From JAPOUP01 sp965203255 (GTDB lineage: Bacteria > Pseudomonadota > Alphaproteobacteria > Rhodobacterales > Rhodobacteraceae), in the NCBI GenBank assembly GCA_965203255.1, contig OZ241882.1, forward strand, positions 4,836,001 through 4,900,000: a DNA stretch of 64,000 nt, written 5' to 3'. Every line of letters starts with the position of its first letter. Position 1 is the first letter of the stretch. Below the pieces are notes generated by a model that saw only the letters and a program-made list of their open reading frames with translations, was not told the DNA's origin and ran no database searches. Below, piece by piece: positions 1 through 8,839 of this stretch. The position numbers were made by a program, and so were the translations under genes.

Positions 1-330
1 TCCGTTGATATCGAACCCCGTTTCATGCACGATCCGGCTAGACGTGGCAGATCCGCAACCGCGGCATCCGGTCCGCACGCGAGGTGGGTATGTCGAACCG
101 GGGGAGGTTCCGCCGGGAGGGCTCGGCTGATCAAGCGGCCAGCCAGTCTCTTGGCCGAAATCGACGGCGTCTGCGAGGGCTTCTTCATTCGAACATGGGA
201 GCCTGTGCCGTTTGATGTTCGGCTTGTTGGGACCTGCCTTGTCCAGCAAGGTGGGGATGTTCACCTTCGGGTTCAATTTTTGCCATCCTCCGGGATTTGC
301 GAATTCGGGCCCAGTGATGCATCGATTTGC
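1..330. other. No recognisable gene (window edge)
   Basis: This stretch has one short plus-strand open frame that resembles no family I know and has no ribosome binding site. It precedes the operator-like sites of the LacI-type regulator. It may hold the far part of an intergenic region or a gene cut by the window edge. I see nothing else to support. Confidence 0.4.
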
Positions 331-342
331 GCAAACGATTGC
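331..342. promoter_or_regulatory. LacI-family operator-like palindrome, distal site
   Basis: GCAAACGATTGC is a near-perfect 12-bp palindrome with a central CG, the usual form of LacI-family operators (GCAAWCGWTTGC). A second copy lies 55 bp further on. It is probably bound by the regulator encoded just downstream, giving autoregulation. Confidence 0.5.
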
Positions 343-385
343 ATGATCTTTAGTGACTGATTCGGATTGTGTCAACAATGAACAT

Positions 386-397
386 GCAAACGATTGA
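386..397. promoter_or_regulatory. LacI-family operator-like palindrome, proximal site
   Basis: GCAAACGATTGA matches the site at 331-342 in 11 of 12 positions and lies 45 bp before the preferred start codon. Two copies at this spacing upstream of a LacI-type gene suggest cooperative binding or looping in autoregulation. Confidence 0.5.
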
Positions 398-442
398 GAA
401 TATGTATGTTAGATGTATGTTGTGGCTCCAAGGAGCGGTGAA

Positions 443-1477
443 TTGAAGAAGAATGTGACACTCAAGGACATTGCGCGCGAGACCGGTGTTCACGTTTCAA
501 CCGTCTCACGGGCTCTGACTCCGAAGCGTCGGGTTTCCATGTCATCGGAAGTGGTCCAGCGAGTCCGGGAGGTGGCCGATGCCATGGGCTATCGTCCGAA
601 TCGGCTGGCATCCGGATTGCGAACCCGCCGCACCATGTCCGTCGGAATCATGATTCCCGACATTACGAACACTCTATTTCCTCCAATCGTCCGTGGAGTT
701 GAGAGTGTTCTGGAGCCGCGTGGCTACGCTTCCATACTGGTAAACACCGACAACGATCCGGAACGTGAGTCCCGTCTCTTCGGTGTTCTCCTGGAGCGTG
801 GAGTCGACGGAATCATTGATGCAGCTGCCCGTTGCGCCGACCCGCAGCTTCATGAGGTGGCCGCGGAGGTGCCCGTCGTGACTGCAAACAGGCAGGTGGA
901 AGAACCGTCGTTGCCTTCTGTCGTGAATGATGACGCAGGTGGCGTGCGCATGATGGTTCGACTGCTTCGGGAGGCTGGCCATCGGAACATCGGCCATATC
1001 GCGGGCCCACCGGATCTCTCAACCGGAATTACCCGGCGTAAAGCGTTTGAGACAACTATGCGGGATCTTCAGCTTGAGGTTGCTGATGGGGCGATCGTTG
1101 CCGCGCAGCGCTATGATGAGAGCGAAGGCGAGCGATGCGCAGGAATTCTGCTCGACACTTGCTCTGCTGTCACTGCTTTCCTCTGCGCCAATGACCGGCT
1201 TGCGATTGGTGCGATTGGTGCTCTCAGGAAGCGCGGACTTGAATGTCCTGGAGATATATCGGTTACGGGCTTCAACGACATTCCAATTCTCGGTCTTATT
1301 CCGCCGGGTCTAACGACGGTGCGGATCCTGCAGTTCGACATTGGCCGCAAGGCGGCGGAACATCTGCTCTCGGTGATGGGGGATTCCGAATGCCAGGTCC
1401 CAATGACGACTGTTCTTCCGGTGTCGTTGGTCAAGCGCGGCAGCGTGGCGGCTCCCAAATCACGGAACCGCTGTTGA
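443..1477 (+). CDS. LacI-family transcriptional regulator
   Basis: This is a DNA-binding sugar- or metabolite-responsive repressor. The N-terminus (VTLKDIARETGVHVSTVS) is a typical LacI helix-turn-helix, followed by the hinge (YRPNRLASGLRTRRT) and a periplasmic-binding-protein-like ligand domain ending in the usual TTVRI region. An ATG exists at 413, but a TTG at 443 has AAGGAG seven bases upstream and gives the standard N-terminus, so I prefer 443 (344 residues). The next gene on the same strand is a PhyH-type dioxygenase about 580 bp away, a possible target. The ligand cannot be deduced. Confidence 0.9.
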   Translation: MKKNVTLKDIARETGVHVSTVSRALTPKRRVSMSSEVVQRVREVADAMGYRPNRLASGLRTRRTMSVGIMIPDITNTLFPPIVRGVESVLEPRGYASILVNTDNDPERESRLFGVLLERGVDGIIDAAARCADPQLHEVAAEVPVVTANRQVEEPSLPSVVNDDAGGVRMMVRLLREAGHRNIGHIAGPPDLSTGITRRKAFETTMRDLQLEVADGAIVAAQRYDESEGERCAGILLDTCSAVTAFLCANDRLAIGAIGALRKRGLECPGDISVTGFNDIPILGLIPPGLTTVRILQFDIGRKAAEHLLSVMGDSECQVPMTTVLPVSLVKRGSVAAPKSRNRC

Positions 1478-2059
1478 CTGGCCGGGCAACGTGCATATGA
1501 CATACCCGGAATCGATTGGTTGCGCGGGACGGGGTTGGACGAGGTCTTGGTAGCAGTGAAATTCGGCGAGAGCGCCACCGTATTCCAAAGGCCTTGATCT
1601 GTACCGCCTTATCAACCTTGATCCCACGAGTGATTGGGATTGCGTCAGGCACAGTCTCAGGCGAGAAGTCAGAGGCCTTGAGGCAATTACACAGAGTTCC
1701 GGGTTTTGCTATTTTGCGCCTCATTGCAGCTGGTTCAGATGATTGAGCACCGGTGGCTTTCTTCGCTGTGAGCGGCGCCACGGCGGAAGTCGTCAATGTT
1801 TGCTGCCGTATGCGCAGGATCGGGCATTCCCAGGCGTGGAAGCGGATGCCGTGAGGCGGAGTTTCCCGCTGCCAACCTGTTCCGAAGCACGAATCGGAGC
1901 AAGGCAGATTTGGCAAGGGTGTCGTCTCTCGGAACGGAAGCGGAGTGGGTTCTGCAATTCACCTCTGGGAACCTTCTGTTCCGAAATGTAAATGGTTCTT
2001 GAATCGCGGCCGCGTGACCTTGGCGCCTGAGCGAGTTATCCTGAGTGAGGATGGGCAGA
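1478..2059. other. Intergenic region, no gene recognised
   Basis: Several short overlapping frames occur on both strands, but none has a ribosome binding site or resembles a known family. The region may contain the promoter of the dioxygenase gene or remnants of a lost gene. Confidence 0.4.
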
Positions 2060-2959
2060 ATGAACGAAGCGTTGAATTCCGAACAAGTCGAATTCTATCA
2101 CGAGCACGGTTACCTTGTCCTGGAAGACCGCATTCCGGAAAGGATCATCTGCGATCTTCGTGATGAGATCGCGAAGTTTGAGGAAGAGGCGCGGGGGATG
2201 ACCGCATCAAATGATCGGTTGGATCTGGAAGATAGCCACTCGTCGGACAGCCCACGTATTCGGCGAATCAAGCTGCCGCACCGGATTTCCGGTGTTGTAC
2301 GTGATCTAATGTACTCGGACCAGGTGCTGGCACCCGTACGTGATCTGATCGGGCCCAACCTCCGGCTCCATACAACAAAGCTCAACATGAAATCTGCTGG
2401 ATATGGTGCAGCTGTAGAGTGGCACCAGGATTTCGCTTTCTACCCGCATACCAACGACGATATTCTGGCTGTTGGCGTGATCATCGATGACATGGAACTG
2501 GAGAACGGACCGTTGATGGTGTTTCCCGGTACGCACAGGGGTCCAATCTTTGATCACCATACGGACGGTGTGTTCGCGGCGGCGATGGATCTTACGGCTG
2601 TTGGCCTCGACGCCGATTGCGCGGTTCCTCTGACGGGACCGGCTGGTTCCATTTCGATTCACCATGCGCGGATCGTCCATGGGTCTGCATTGAACACGTC
2701 CCGGCGTGCCCGACGGCTTCTGTTCTACGAATGCATGGCGGCTGATGCCTTTCCCGTGATGGGTTCGATGACCACGTTCGGGTCATTGGAAGAATACAAC
2801 AGCCGGATGCTCTGCGGCACACCAACGCTTGAACCTAGACTGGTTCCGGTTCCGGTTCGGATTCCCTTGCCGTTGCCGGAGGCGAGGGGGTCCATCTACG
2901 AGATTCAGAAAGGTTTCCGGAACAAAGGGTTTCAGACCTACAGCAGTGATGCCACCTGA
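2060..2959 (+). CDS. Phytanoyl-CoA dioxygenase (PhyH) family protein
   Basis: This is a Fe(II)/2-oxoglutarate-dependent oxygenase of the PhyH/EctD superfamily, about 299 residues. The iron-binding facial triad is visible: the H-x-D of VEWHQDFAFYP near residue 132 and the distal His of HHARIVHGS near residue 215. The N-terminal EQVEFYHEHGYLVLED is typical of the family. GTG (2045) and two ATG codons (2051, 2060) are possible starts; 2060 has GAGG nine bases upstream. The substrate is unknown. The gene follows a LacI regulator and precedes decayed DNA, so it has no informative operon partners. Confidence 0.85.
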   Translation: MNEALNSEQVEFYHEHGYLVLEDRIPERIICDLRDEIAKFEEEARGMTASNDRLDLEDSHSSDSPRIRRIKLPHRISGVVRDLMYSDQVLAPVRDLIGPNLRLHTTKLNMKSAGYGAAVEWHQDFAFYPHTNDDILAVGVIIDDMELENGPLMVFPGTHRGPIFDHHTDGVFAAAMDLTAVGLDADCAVPLTGPAGSISIHHARIVHGSALNTSRRARRLLFYECMAADAFPVMGSMTTFGSLEEYNSRMLCGTPTLEPRLVPVPVRIPLPLPEARGSIYEIQKGFRNKGFQTYSSDAT

Positions 2960-3045
2960 GAGTTCGAACCTGACTGCCACTCTCTTCTTCTCCCCCTGGG
3001 TAGAACATCTCCAAACCATAGCCGGATTCCTGACCAGCTCCTGTC

Positions 3046-3175
3046 CAGGTGACCTGCATGCCAGAGTATCGCGGGCCTCGAATACCCTGACCGCCCCGGA
3101 ACTGGCGCCAGCCGCTCCGCCGTGGCAAGCCCCGCTTTACTTCCGCGACGGAACCGTCGATGCGCGGGGTGTGGG
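3046..3175 (+). repeat. Diverged dispersed repeat, copy A
   Basis: About 125 bp here align at roughly 70% identity by eye with the reverse complement of 35690-35800. Shared blocks include GCGGGCCTCGA/ACGGGCCTCGA, GCTCCGCCGTGGCAA and GCGCGGGG...TGTGGG. Conceptual translations of the two copies also look alike (APPWQAPLYF against APPWQPPITF). It is followed at once by an IS30-type terminal sequence. I interpret it as an old mobile repeat, not a gene. Confidence 0.55.
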
Positions 3176-3177
3176 TT

Positions 3178-3202
3178 CCGAAGCGCAACACCGGCCACTT
3201 CC
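3178..3202 (+). repeat. Solo IS30-type terminal inverted repeat
   Basis: CCGAAGCGCAACACCGGCCA matches the reverse complement of the right end of the IS30-family element at 55515-56914 in 19 of 20 positions. It is oriented as a left end. No transposase is recognisable beside it, so it is probably what is left of an old copy. Confidence 0.5.
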
Positions 3203-3853
3203 AGGGCGGCGTGTAAATCTCCGCGTAGCGGGCGTTGCATGGTCCAGGGACAGGTCGGCGCACACCGACCGCATTCCATTCAGGGAGATCACGAGATGGC
3301 ATCGCCGCATCCGCACGACGGGGAGGGACAGTCTTCGGACCTGCGGGGCTGCGTTCAAACGCGGCTTGTATGTCGGTAAGCTCTTCCGTCATCGACCGGG
3401 TTTCTTCGAACCCGGCTCCCGGGACAGCGATTGCACTTCGACCGAACGGGATGCGGCTCGCTATCTCTACCATCTAGCCGGCCCCAACAGAGTCGTGGAC
3501 GCCGAGGTGGACCTCCACCTCACCGCGCTGCCCGATCTCCTCACCGCGCCGTTGCCGTTCAACCAATATGTCCGGTGTTCCTGCCGTTGACGCCGCCAGG
3601 CAGGCGATGCCCATGTTTCGGTTGTTGCGGCGCAGGGAAACCGGTCTTTCGGCGGGAGTCGATTGGCGGACTGTCCACCTCCGATTCCCGAAGGCGAAGC
3701 GAATAACCGGTATTCCCACGGACTGCGACATGCGGGAGGCCTATCCCCAGGCATATCGCCGCTTTGGGACCAGATATCTCAGGCACATGGGACCGGTCGG
3801 GAACCCGGGCACCGGGTACCTACGCGCCTTCGCCCGTAGGCTCGAGAGGATCT
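3203..3853. other. Decayed DNA, no gene recognised
   Basis: Open frames exist in several phases on both strands, but none shows a recognisable domain or ribosome binding site. The stretch lies between an IS30-like end and a nucleotidyltransferase remnant and is probably degenerate mobile or accessory DNA. Confidence 0.4.
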
Positions 3854-4210
3854 GTGCTGTGGTTGACGGATCTGCAGAAACGCATCCTTGGGGCCATCGC
3901 CGCCAATAGGGATCCTGAGAACTACGTTGTTGGCGAAGCCGTCCTCAACATGGATGTAGACCGCTCTTCAGACGGCGTAGACCCTTTCTCCTGTGCGGGA
4001 TTCTCGGCGGAGTGGGAAAGGGGCGCGGTGACGCGTTCCGTCGTGACATGGTCAGCATTGGCGGCCGCTCGACACGCCCTCGACTGGAACTCCGATAGCG
4101 ACTACAGGTTCTTCCCGAACGAAAGGGACGACATCCTCGGGTTCTGGCTCCATCCGGTCGACCAAGCGACGAACAGGATCACCGCCGCGCTCGACAGGAA
4201 CGAACCGAGG
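3854..4210 (+). pseudogene. AbiEii-like nucleotidyltransferase remnant
   Basis: The translation LTDLQKRILGAIAANR at the start and DYRFFPNERDD followed by LHPVDQATNRI toward the end resemble the nucleotidyltransferase family containing AbiEii-type toxins, where a similar start is followed by a D-x-D motif and an RFFP...HP.DLATNK block. The middle is degenerate: the expected D-x-D appears as GVDPFS, and the segment linking it to the RFFP block is shortened. The frame runs into an IS30-type end at 4222, so the C-terminal part is gone. Family assignment is from memory of the motif pattern. Confidence 0.45.
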
Positions 4211-4221
4211 TGCCTCGTATG

Positions 4222-4239
4222 TTCGGAGTGGAAATGGGG
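4222..4239 (+). repeat. Solo IS30-type terminal repeat (right-end orientation)
   Basis: TTCGGAGTGGAAATGGGG differs by one base from the right end of the IS30-family element (56897-56914). It abuts the truncated nucleotidyltransferase fragment and faces the left-type end at 3178, so the two could bound one decayed element of about 1.06 kb. Confidence 0.5.
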
Positions 4240-4289
4240 TGGGGATGAAAGACCGAAAACCGTGACGACGCGCTCAGGGGCACACTCGG

Positions 4290-5423
4290 TCAATTCAGAT
4301 ACTCCAACGGATCTACGCTGTCCATGCCTTCCCGGACCTCGAAGTGTAGGTAGCCAGCCTCTTCGCCGATTTCAGCGATGTCCTGACCACGGGAGACCGC
4401 TTCACCCTGTTGGACTTTGAGATTGTCGACATTGGCGTAGACTGTGAGCAGGTCCTCAGAATGGCGGATCACCAGAATTGTCCCCAAGTCTGTGTCGACC
4501 GTGATCACTGCCACAGTACCTTCGCCCGCCGCTACAACCGGGCTGCCGACGTCGGCTGCGATGTCTACGCCATCGTTCTTTCCCCGTTCATAGGCACGAA
4601 CGATATCACCATTGACAGGCATCGCCAGACGAGCGTTGCGGGAGACTGCGCTACGTTCGCCCGCCGGAGGTTGTTCCGGTTGGTCCTGTGCTGCCAAAGC
4701 GGGTTCGGGCGTCTCCTCCGGCAACGGCATGGACGCACTGGGCGGTACTGGTGTCAAACTTCCCTCTCCGGGTGCGGAAGTGGTTTGTTCCGGACTGGAG
4801 GAATCTTCTGAGGCAGTGCTGTTGGGAATGATGAGGTATTGGCCTTCCCTTACCGACAGCTCTGGACCAAGGCCATTCCAGTCGGCAAGCGACCGCACGG
4901 ACACCTTGTACAATCGAGCGATGGAGTACGCGGTTTCGCCTCTCACCACCTGGTGGCGAATCGGAGTGGTCCGGATTGGCTCGCCCGTTCCGGTACCTAA
5001 GACTCCAGTTGCCCCTGTCTCCGCTTCCACTCTGTCCAGTGCGTCGCTTGCAAGCGAGCTGATGTCCACCTCTTCCGCAGAAGGGGGCGTACCCGGTCCG
5101 CCAGCGGCCGATTCAGGCAACGCGAGGACCTCCCGCTCCCGCAAACGCGTGTCCGGTTTGAGACCATTGTAGTCCGCAAGTTCTTTGGGATCGATTCCCA
5201 ACCGATTGGCTAGGTCAGCCACAGTCTCGCCCTGCCGGGCGAAAGCGACATTTTCATCGGCCTGCCAGCGACCTGTGGCTGCCTGCCGGGCGGCATCGGA
5301 TGTGGTCAATCCGGTTGCGGAATCTCGAAGGTCGATATCAACGCCTCCGGTGCACGCTCCCGTCGCAAGAAGACCGATACATAGGACTATGCCACTCAAG
5401 GCATTTCTGAACGGATTTTCCAT
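4290..5423 (-). CDS. nlpD: NlpD-like lipoprotein with LysM and degenerate M23 domain
   Basis: This is an envelope protein of the NlpD/EnvC type, which activates peptidoglycan amidases. The start at 5423 (MENPFRNALSG) has GAGGA upstream; an upstream ATG would overlap pcm. A hydrophobic leader ends at a probable lipid-accepting Cys (LLATGAC). Two LysM repeats follow (near residues 60-105 and 160-205), then a proline-rich linker and a C-terminal LytM/M23 domain. The zinc ligands are incomplete (KNDGVDIAA where a His is expected; YLHFEVR), as in non-catalytic activators. The order surE-pcm-nlpD is conserved in proteobacteria. Confidence 0.85.
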   Translation of the reverse strand: MENPFRNALSGIVLCIGLLATGACTGGVDIDLRDSATGLTTSDAARQAATGRWQADENVAFARQGETVADLANRLGIDPKELADYNGLKPDTRLREREVLALPESAAGGPGTPPSAEEVDISSLASDALDRVEAETGATGVLGTGTGEPIRTTPIRHQVVRGETAYSIARLYKVSVRSLADWNGLGPELSVREGQYLIIPNSTASEDSSSPEQTTSAPGEGSLTPVPPSASMPLPEETPEPALAAQDQPEQPPAGERSAVSRNARLAMPVNGDIVRAYERGKNDGVDIAADVGSPVVAAGEGTVAVITVDTDLGTILVIRHSEDLLTVYANVDNLKVQQGEAVSRGQDIAEIGEEAGYLHFEVREGMDSVDPLEYLN

Positions 5424-5460
5424 CGCTGGTCCTCGCTCGCGACCTTTCCCAAGGCCTCTT

Positions 5461-6105
5461 TCAGTTCTGACCCATTCCCTCAACGAGAGGCACGAAACGG
5501 ACCTGACGGAATTCCTCATAGTCGAATCCTGTCTCATGGCGCGTGACCTTGATCAAATGCTGCACCGTATCCGACTGCCCCACCGGAACAACCATGATAC
5601 CTCCAATGCGAAGCTGTGCCAAGAGAGGACCGGGTGGATCTTCCGCGGCAGCTGTAACGATGATCCGCTCAAACGGGGCCTGTTCGGGAAGTCCAAAGCT
5701 ACCGTCGCCCGAAATTGCGGTGATATTGTGCAGACCCAGCCGCCCGAACACCGCCCGTGCACCCTGAATCAGCGGTAGATGGCGGTCGATGGTGTAAACC
5801 CTGCGGGAGAGCTGGCTCAGAATGGCCGCCTGGTACCCAGAGCCGGTTCCTATCTCAAGCACCTTGTCGCGTGGCTGCACGTCGAGCGCCTGAGTCATCA
5901 AGCCCACGATGGATGGCTGACTGATTGTCTGGCCACAGGCGATTGGAAGCGGCACGTCCTCATACGTTCGGTCAACGAATATACCCTGAATGAAGTCCTT
6001 CCGGTCAATCGCCTCCATCGCTTCGAGGGTCCGCATGTCGGTCACACCCGCGGAACGCAACGAAAAAACAAGTTGCATCTTACGCTCGGCGTCACTGGTG
6101 GTCAT
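5461..6105 (-). CDS. pcm: Protein-L-isoaspartate O-methyltransferase
   Basis: This cytoplasmic repair enzyme methylates L-isoaspartyl residues in damaged proteins using S-adenosylmethionine. The 214-residue length and the SAM-binding motif VLEIGTGSGYQAAIL near residue 80 fit the family, as does RTYEDVPLPIACGQTISQP near residue 45. The start overlaps the end of surE by 14 bp and nlpD follows 37 bp downstream, so the three genes are probably co-transcribed. Confidence 0.95.
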   Translation of the reverse strand: MTTSDAERKMQLVFSLRSAGVTDMRTLEAMEAIDRKDFIQGIFVDRTYEDVPLPIACGQTISQPSIVGLMTQALDVQPRDKVLEIGTGSGYQAAILSQLSRRVYTIDRHLPLIQGARAVFGRLGLHNITAISGDGSFGLPEQAPFERIIVTAAAEDPPGPLLAQLRIGGIMVVPVGQSDTVQHLIKVTRHETGFDYEEFRQVRFVPLVEGMGQN

Positions 6106-6895
6106 CGGTTCGGTCCAGGCTGTCTCTCAGTGGTGCAAGGACGTCATGGGCTGTCAGGTCGCAGCGCATTGGTGTGACTGAAATGTAGTGTGAAAGATTG
6201 GCATGCACGTCGGTCCCCGGCTCCGTCGAGATGTGCTGCGGCCCCCCTTTGATCCAGAGAAACCTGCGCCCGGAAGGCGACCTATGAGGCTCGATTCCGA
6301 AAGACGTGCCTGCGCGATAGCCTTGGGTGGTCACCTGCACCCCTTTCACGCTGTCTGCGGTTACGGGCGGGAAATTGACATTGTAAAAGATGCCGTAATC
6401 TCCGTTTCCCCAATCGCCATCTTCAATCAGCCGACGCACAAGTTCAGCGCCATGTGCCCCCGCGCTTTCGAACGGATTCTCTAGTTCGGAGTTTTGGGGG
6501 CCATAAAACTGACTGAGAGCGATCGCCCTTAGCCCCTGTAGGCTCGCTTCGATGGCCGCACCAATAGTGCCTGAGTAAAGCACGTTTTCCGCAGCGTTAT
6601 TGCCACGGTTGACACCTGAGAGCATGAGGTCTGGACGCAATCCGTCGAGTACGTCGTAAATTCCCGCAAGCACGCAGTCGGCGGGAGATCCCTCTGCGGC
6701 AAAGCGCCTCGGCCCCAGTTCCGCAACCATGAAAGGGCGGGTGAAACTGATGCAATGGCCAACCCCAGACTGTTCGAACGCCGGCGCAACAGTCCAGACC
6801 TCACCCGCCGGTCCAGCAACCTCCTCGGCGATGGCCTGCAATACCTTCAGCCCAGGGGCATTGATTCCGTCGTCATTGGTGATGAGAATCCGCAT
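6092..6895 (-). CDS. surE: 5'/3'-nucleotidase SurE
   Basis: SurE is a stationary-phase survival nucleotidase that removes phosphate from nucleoside monophosphates. The N-terminus MRILITNDDGINAPGL carries the metal-binding DD pair, and SGVNRGNNAAENVLYSGTIG is the second family signature. Its 267 residues are a normal length. It is the first gene of the surE-pcm-nlpD unit. The 200 bp upstream, before the ABC transporter genes, shows no other gene. Confidence 0.95.
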   Translation of the reverse strand: MRILITNDDGINAPGLKVLQAIAEEVAGPAGEVWTVAPAFEQSGVGHCISFTRPFMVAELGPRRFAAEGSPADCVLAGIYDVLDGLRPDLMLSGVNRGNNAAENVLYSGTIGAAIEASLQGLRAIALSQFYGPQNSELENPFESAGAHGAELVRRLIEDGDWGNGDYGIFYNVNFPPVTADSVKGVQVTTQGYRAGTSFGIEPHRSPSGRRFLWIKGGPQHISTEPGTDVHANLSHYISVTPMRCDLTAHDVLAPLRDSLDRTDDHQ

Positions 6896-7098
6896 GACTC
6901 AACCGCTTCCTTACCTACAGTCGAGTCATTCAATAGTTGCCACGGATAGGAATTGAAACCGCGGTCAACCGGAAGCGTCAGAAGCTGGAGGCGTGTCCAG
7001 ACCGCGCATCTCGGCCAGCAGTCCACAATCCGGCCGACAGATCAGGACCGGTCGTCTAAGCCGTGCGCTCCCAGTTACAACGATGGATCATGGCGCAC

Positions 7099-7905
7099 TC
7101 AGTGCCCCCGTTCTTCGTGCGTCCGGCGAATCACCCTACGTTTACTGGCCAGTGACGCCGCAATGACGCCAGTAGCAACGATGGCGATCAGAATTGTGGA
7201 GAGCGCGTTGATTTCCGGTGAGACACCTAGCCTTACTGCAGAGAATATCTTGATCGGAAGCGTCGTGGCGGAAGGGCCTGAGGTGAAAGATGCGATCACG
7301 AGGTCATCGAGGGATAGCGTGAATGCCAGTAGCCAGCCGGATATGACAGCGGGAGCGATGATCGGCAGGGTGACCAGACGGAAGGCCTCAAAAGAGGAAC
7401 AGCCAAGATCAAGAGCGGCCTCCTCAAGGGAATGGTCGAATGTGACCAGACGCGACGACACAACGACCGAGACGTAGCACATCGAAAATGTGGTGTGAGC
7501 CAGAACGATCGTGAAAATTCCTCGGTCAAGTCCGATCCCAATGAACAGCAGCAGTAGCGAGAGGCCAGTGACGACTTCCGGCATGACAAGCGGCGCGTAG
7601 ATTACGCCTGAGAACAGTGTCCGGCCCGGGAACCGGCCGACCCTGACCAACACATGGGCGGCCATGGTCCCGAGCACCGTTGCCAAGGTAGACGACAGGA
7701 ACGCGACCTGTAGGGTGACCCAAGCCGCATCAAGGAAGGCCTCGTTGCGTAGAAGTTCTCGGTACCATCTGGTTGAGAAGCCGGCCCAGACCGTCACAAG
7801 TTTCGACGCATTGAAACTGTAGACCACAAGTATGACCATGGGAAGGTACAGGAACGCGAGTCCCAGCGTCAGTGACGTGGCGTTGAACCAGCTGAAGCGT
7901 CTCAC
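7099..7905 (-). CDS. ABC transporter permease, PotI-like
   Basis: This is an inner-membrane permease of a spermidine/putrescine-type importer. The likely start is a GTG at 7905 that overlaps the stop of the upstream permease (GTGA), giving 268 residues beginning VRRFSWFNATSLTLG; longer frames upstream are out of context. Six transmembrane segments are predictable, and the EAA loop is visible (EEAALDLGCSSFEAFRLVTL), as is the C-terminal LDDLVIASFTSGP typical of PotC/PotI. It is the last gene of the transporter unit. Confidence 0.9.
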   Translation of the reverse strand: MRRFSWFNATSLTLGLAFLYLPMVILVVYSFNASKLVTVWAGFSTRWYRELLRNEAFLDAAWVTLQVAFLSSTLATVLGTMAAHVLVRVGRFPGRTLFSGVIYAPLVMPEVVTGLSLLLLFIGIGLDRGIFTIVLAHTTFSMCYVSVVVSSRLVTFDHSLEEAALDLGCSSFEAFRLVTLPIIAPAVISGWLLAFTLSLDDLVIASFTSGPSATTLPIKIFSAVRLGVSPEINALSTILIAIVATGVIAASLASKRRVIRRTHEERGH

Positions 7906-8795
7906 AGCTCTGCCTCGCGCTGCTTCTGTTCGTTTCGCTGGAAGAGAATGATCGGAACAATCAGGATAAGCAGCAGGACGATAGCTACGGCGCTGGCAAC
8001 AGGCCAATCGCGGTTGGAGAAGAATTCCTCCCAAAGTACCTTGCCGATCATAAGGGTGCCGGATCCACCGAGCAGCGATGGAATCACGAATTCGCCGATT
8101 GTCGGAATGAATACGAGGAAGCAGCCTGCGATGATTCCGGGGCGCGAAAGCGGGAACGTGACAAGCCAGAATGCCTGCATACGGGAACAGCCAAGATCCT
8201 CGGCTGCCTCAATAAGCGATTCATCCATGCGACCGAGCGATGCGTATATCGGCAGCACCATGAAGGGAAGGTAGGTGTAGACGATGCCGATGTATACGGC
8301 GATATTGGTGTTCAGAATCGTCAATGGATCACTGATGATTCCCAATCCCAGCAGGAGCTGGTTGAGGTAGCCCTCCTGGCTGAGGATACCCATCCAGGAA
8401 TAGACGCGGATGAGAAAGCTCGTCCAGAACGGAAGGATTACAAGCATAAGTAGGGTTGGACGCCAGTGATCGGTGGCGCGGGCCATGGCATAGGCAATCG
8501 GGTAGCCTGCGATAAGGGCGAGCAGTGTCGAGAGAAATGCGATCCGAAGACTGGAAAGATACGCCTTCCAATAGAGGGCATCGGTCGTAAGGAAGACGAA
8601 ATTCTCCAGATCGAGCCCGGAAAGGAAGGTGCGGAACCCAACCCAGCCAGCGGCAAGGTCGAACTGGGGCAAATATGGCGGACGCGCAAGGGCAGTGTCC
8701 GAGAGCGATATTTTAAGAACGATGGCGAAAGGTACGAGAAAGAGTGCAATTAGCCACAGGTAGGGAATTGCAACGACAAGAAACCGGCGCATCAA
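7902..8795 (-). CDS. ABC transporter permease, PotH-like
   Basis: This is the second permease of the polyamine-type importer, 297 residues. It begins with a hydrophobic segment (VVAIPYLWLIALFLVPFA) and the PotB/PotH-type periplasmic region. The EAA loop is IEAAEDLGCSRMQAFWLVTF, and GEFVIPSLLGG near residue 230 is typical of PotB/PotH. It overlaps the PotI-like gene by four bases and follows the ATPase gene by about 45 bp. Confidence 0.9.
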   Translation of the reverse strand: MMRRFLVVAIPYLWLIALFLVPFAIVLKISLSDTALARPPYLPQFDLAAGWVGFRTFLSGLDLENFVFLTTDALYWKAYLSSLRIAFLSTLLALIAGYPIAYAMARATDHWRPTLLMLVILPFWTSFLIRVYSWMGILSQEGYLNQLLLGLGIISDPLTILNTNIAVYIGIVYTYLPFMVLPIYASLGRMDESLIEAAEDLGCSRMQAFWLVTFPLSRPGIIAGCFLVFIPTIGEFVIPSLLGGSGTLMIGKVLWEEFFSNRDWPVASAVAIVLLLILIVPIILFQRNEQKQREAEL

Positions 8796-8839
8796 TCGTC
8801 GTTCCAGTGAATTTGCCGGTCAAAGTCTCGCGTCATGGA

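Noticed and set aside
2958..3000. Hairpin GAGAGT...ACTCTC followed by T-rich sequence after the dioxygenase stop, considered as a terminator
   Set aside because: The 6-bp stem has a 15-base loop and the T-run is interrupted, so support is weak.
2835..3473. 212-codon minus-strand frame at the end of the dioxygenase gene
   Set aside because: It overlaps the dioxygenase 3' end antisense and then crosses repeat DNA. No family was recognised.
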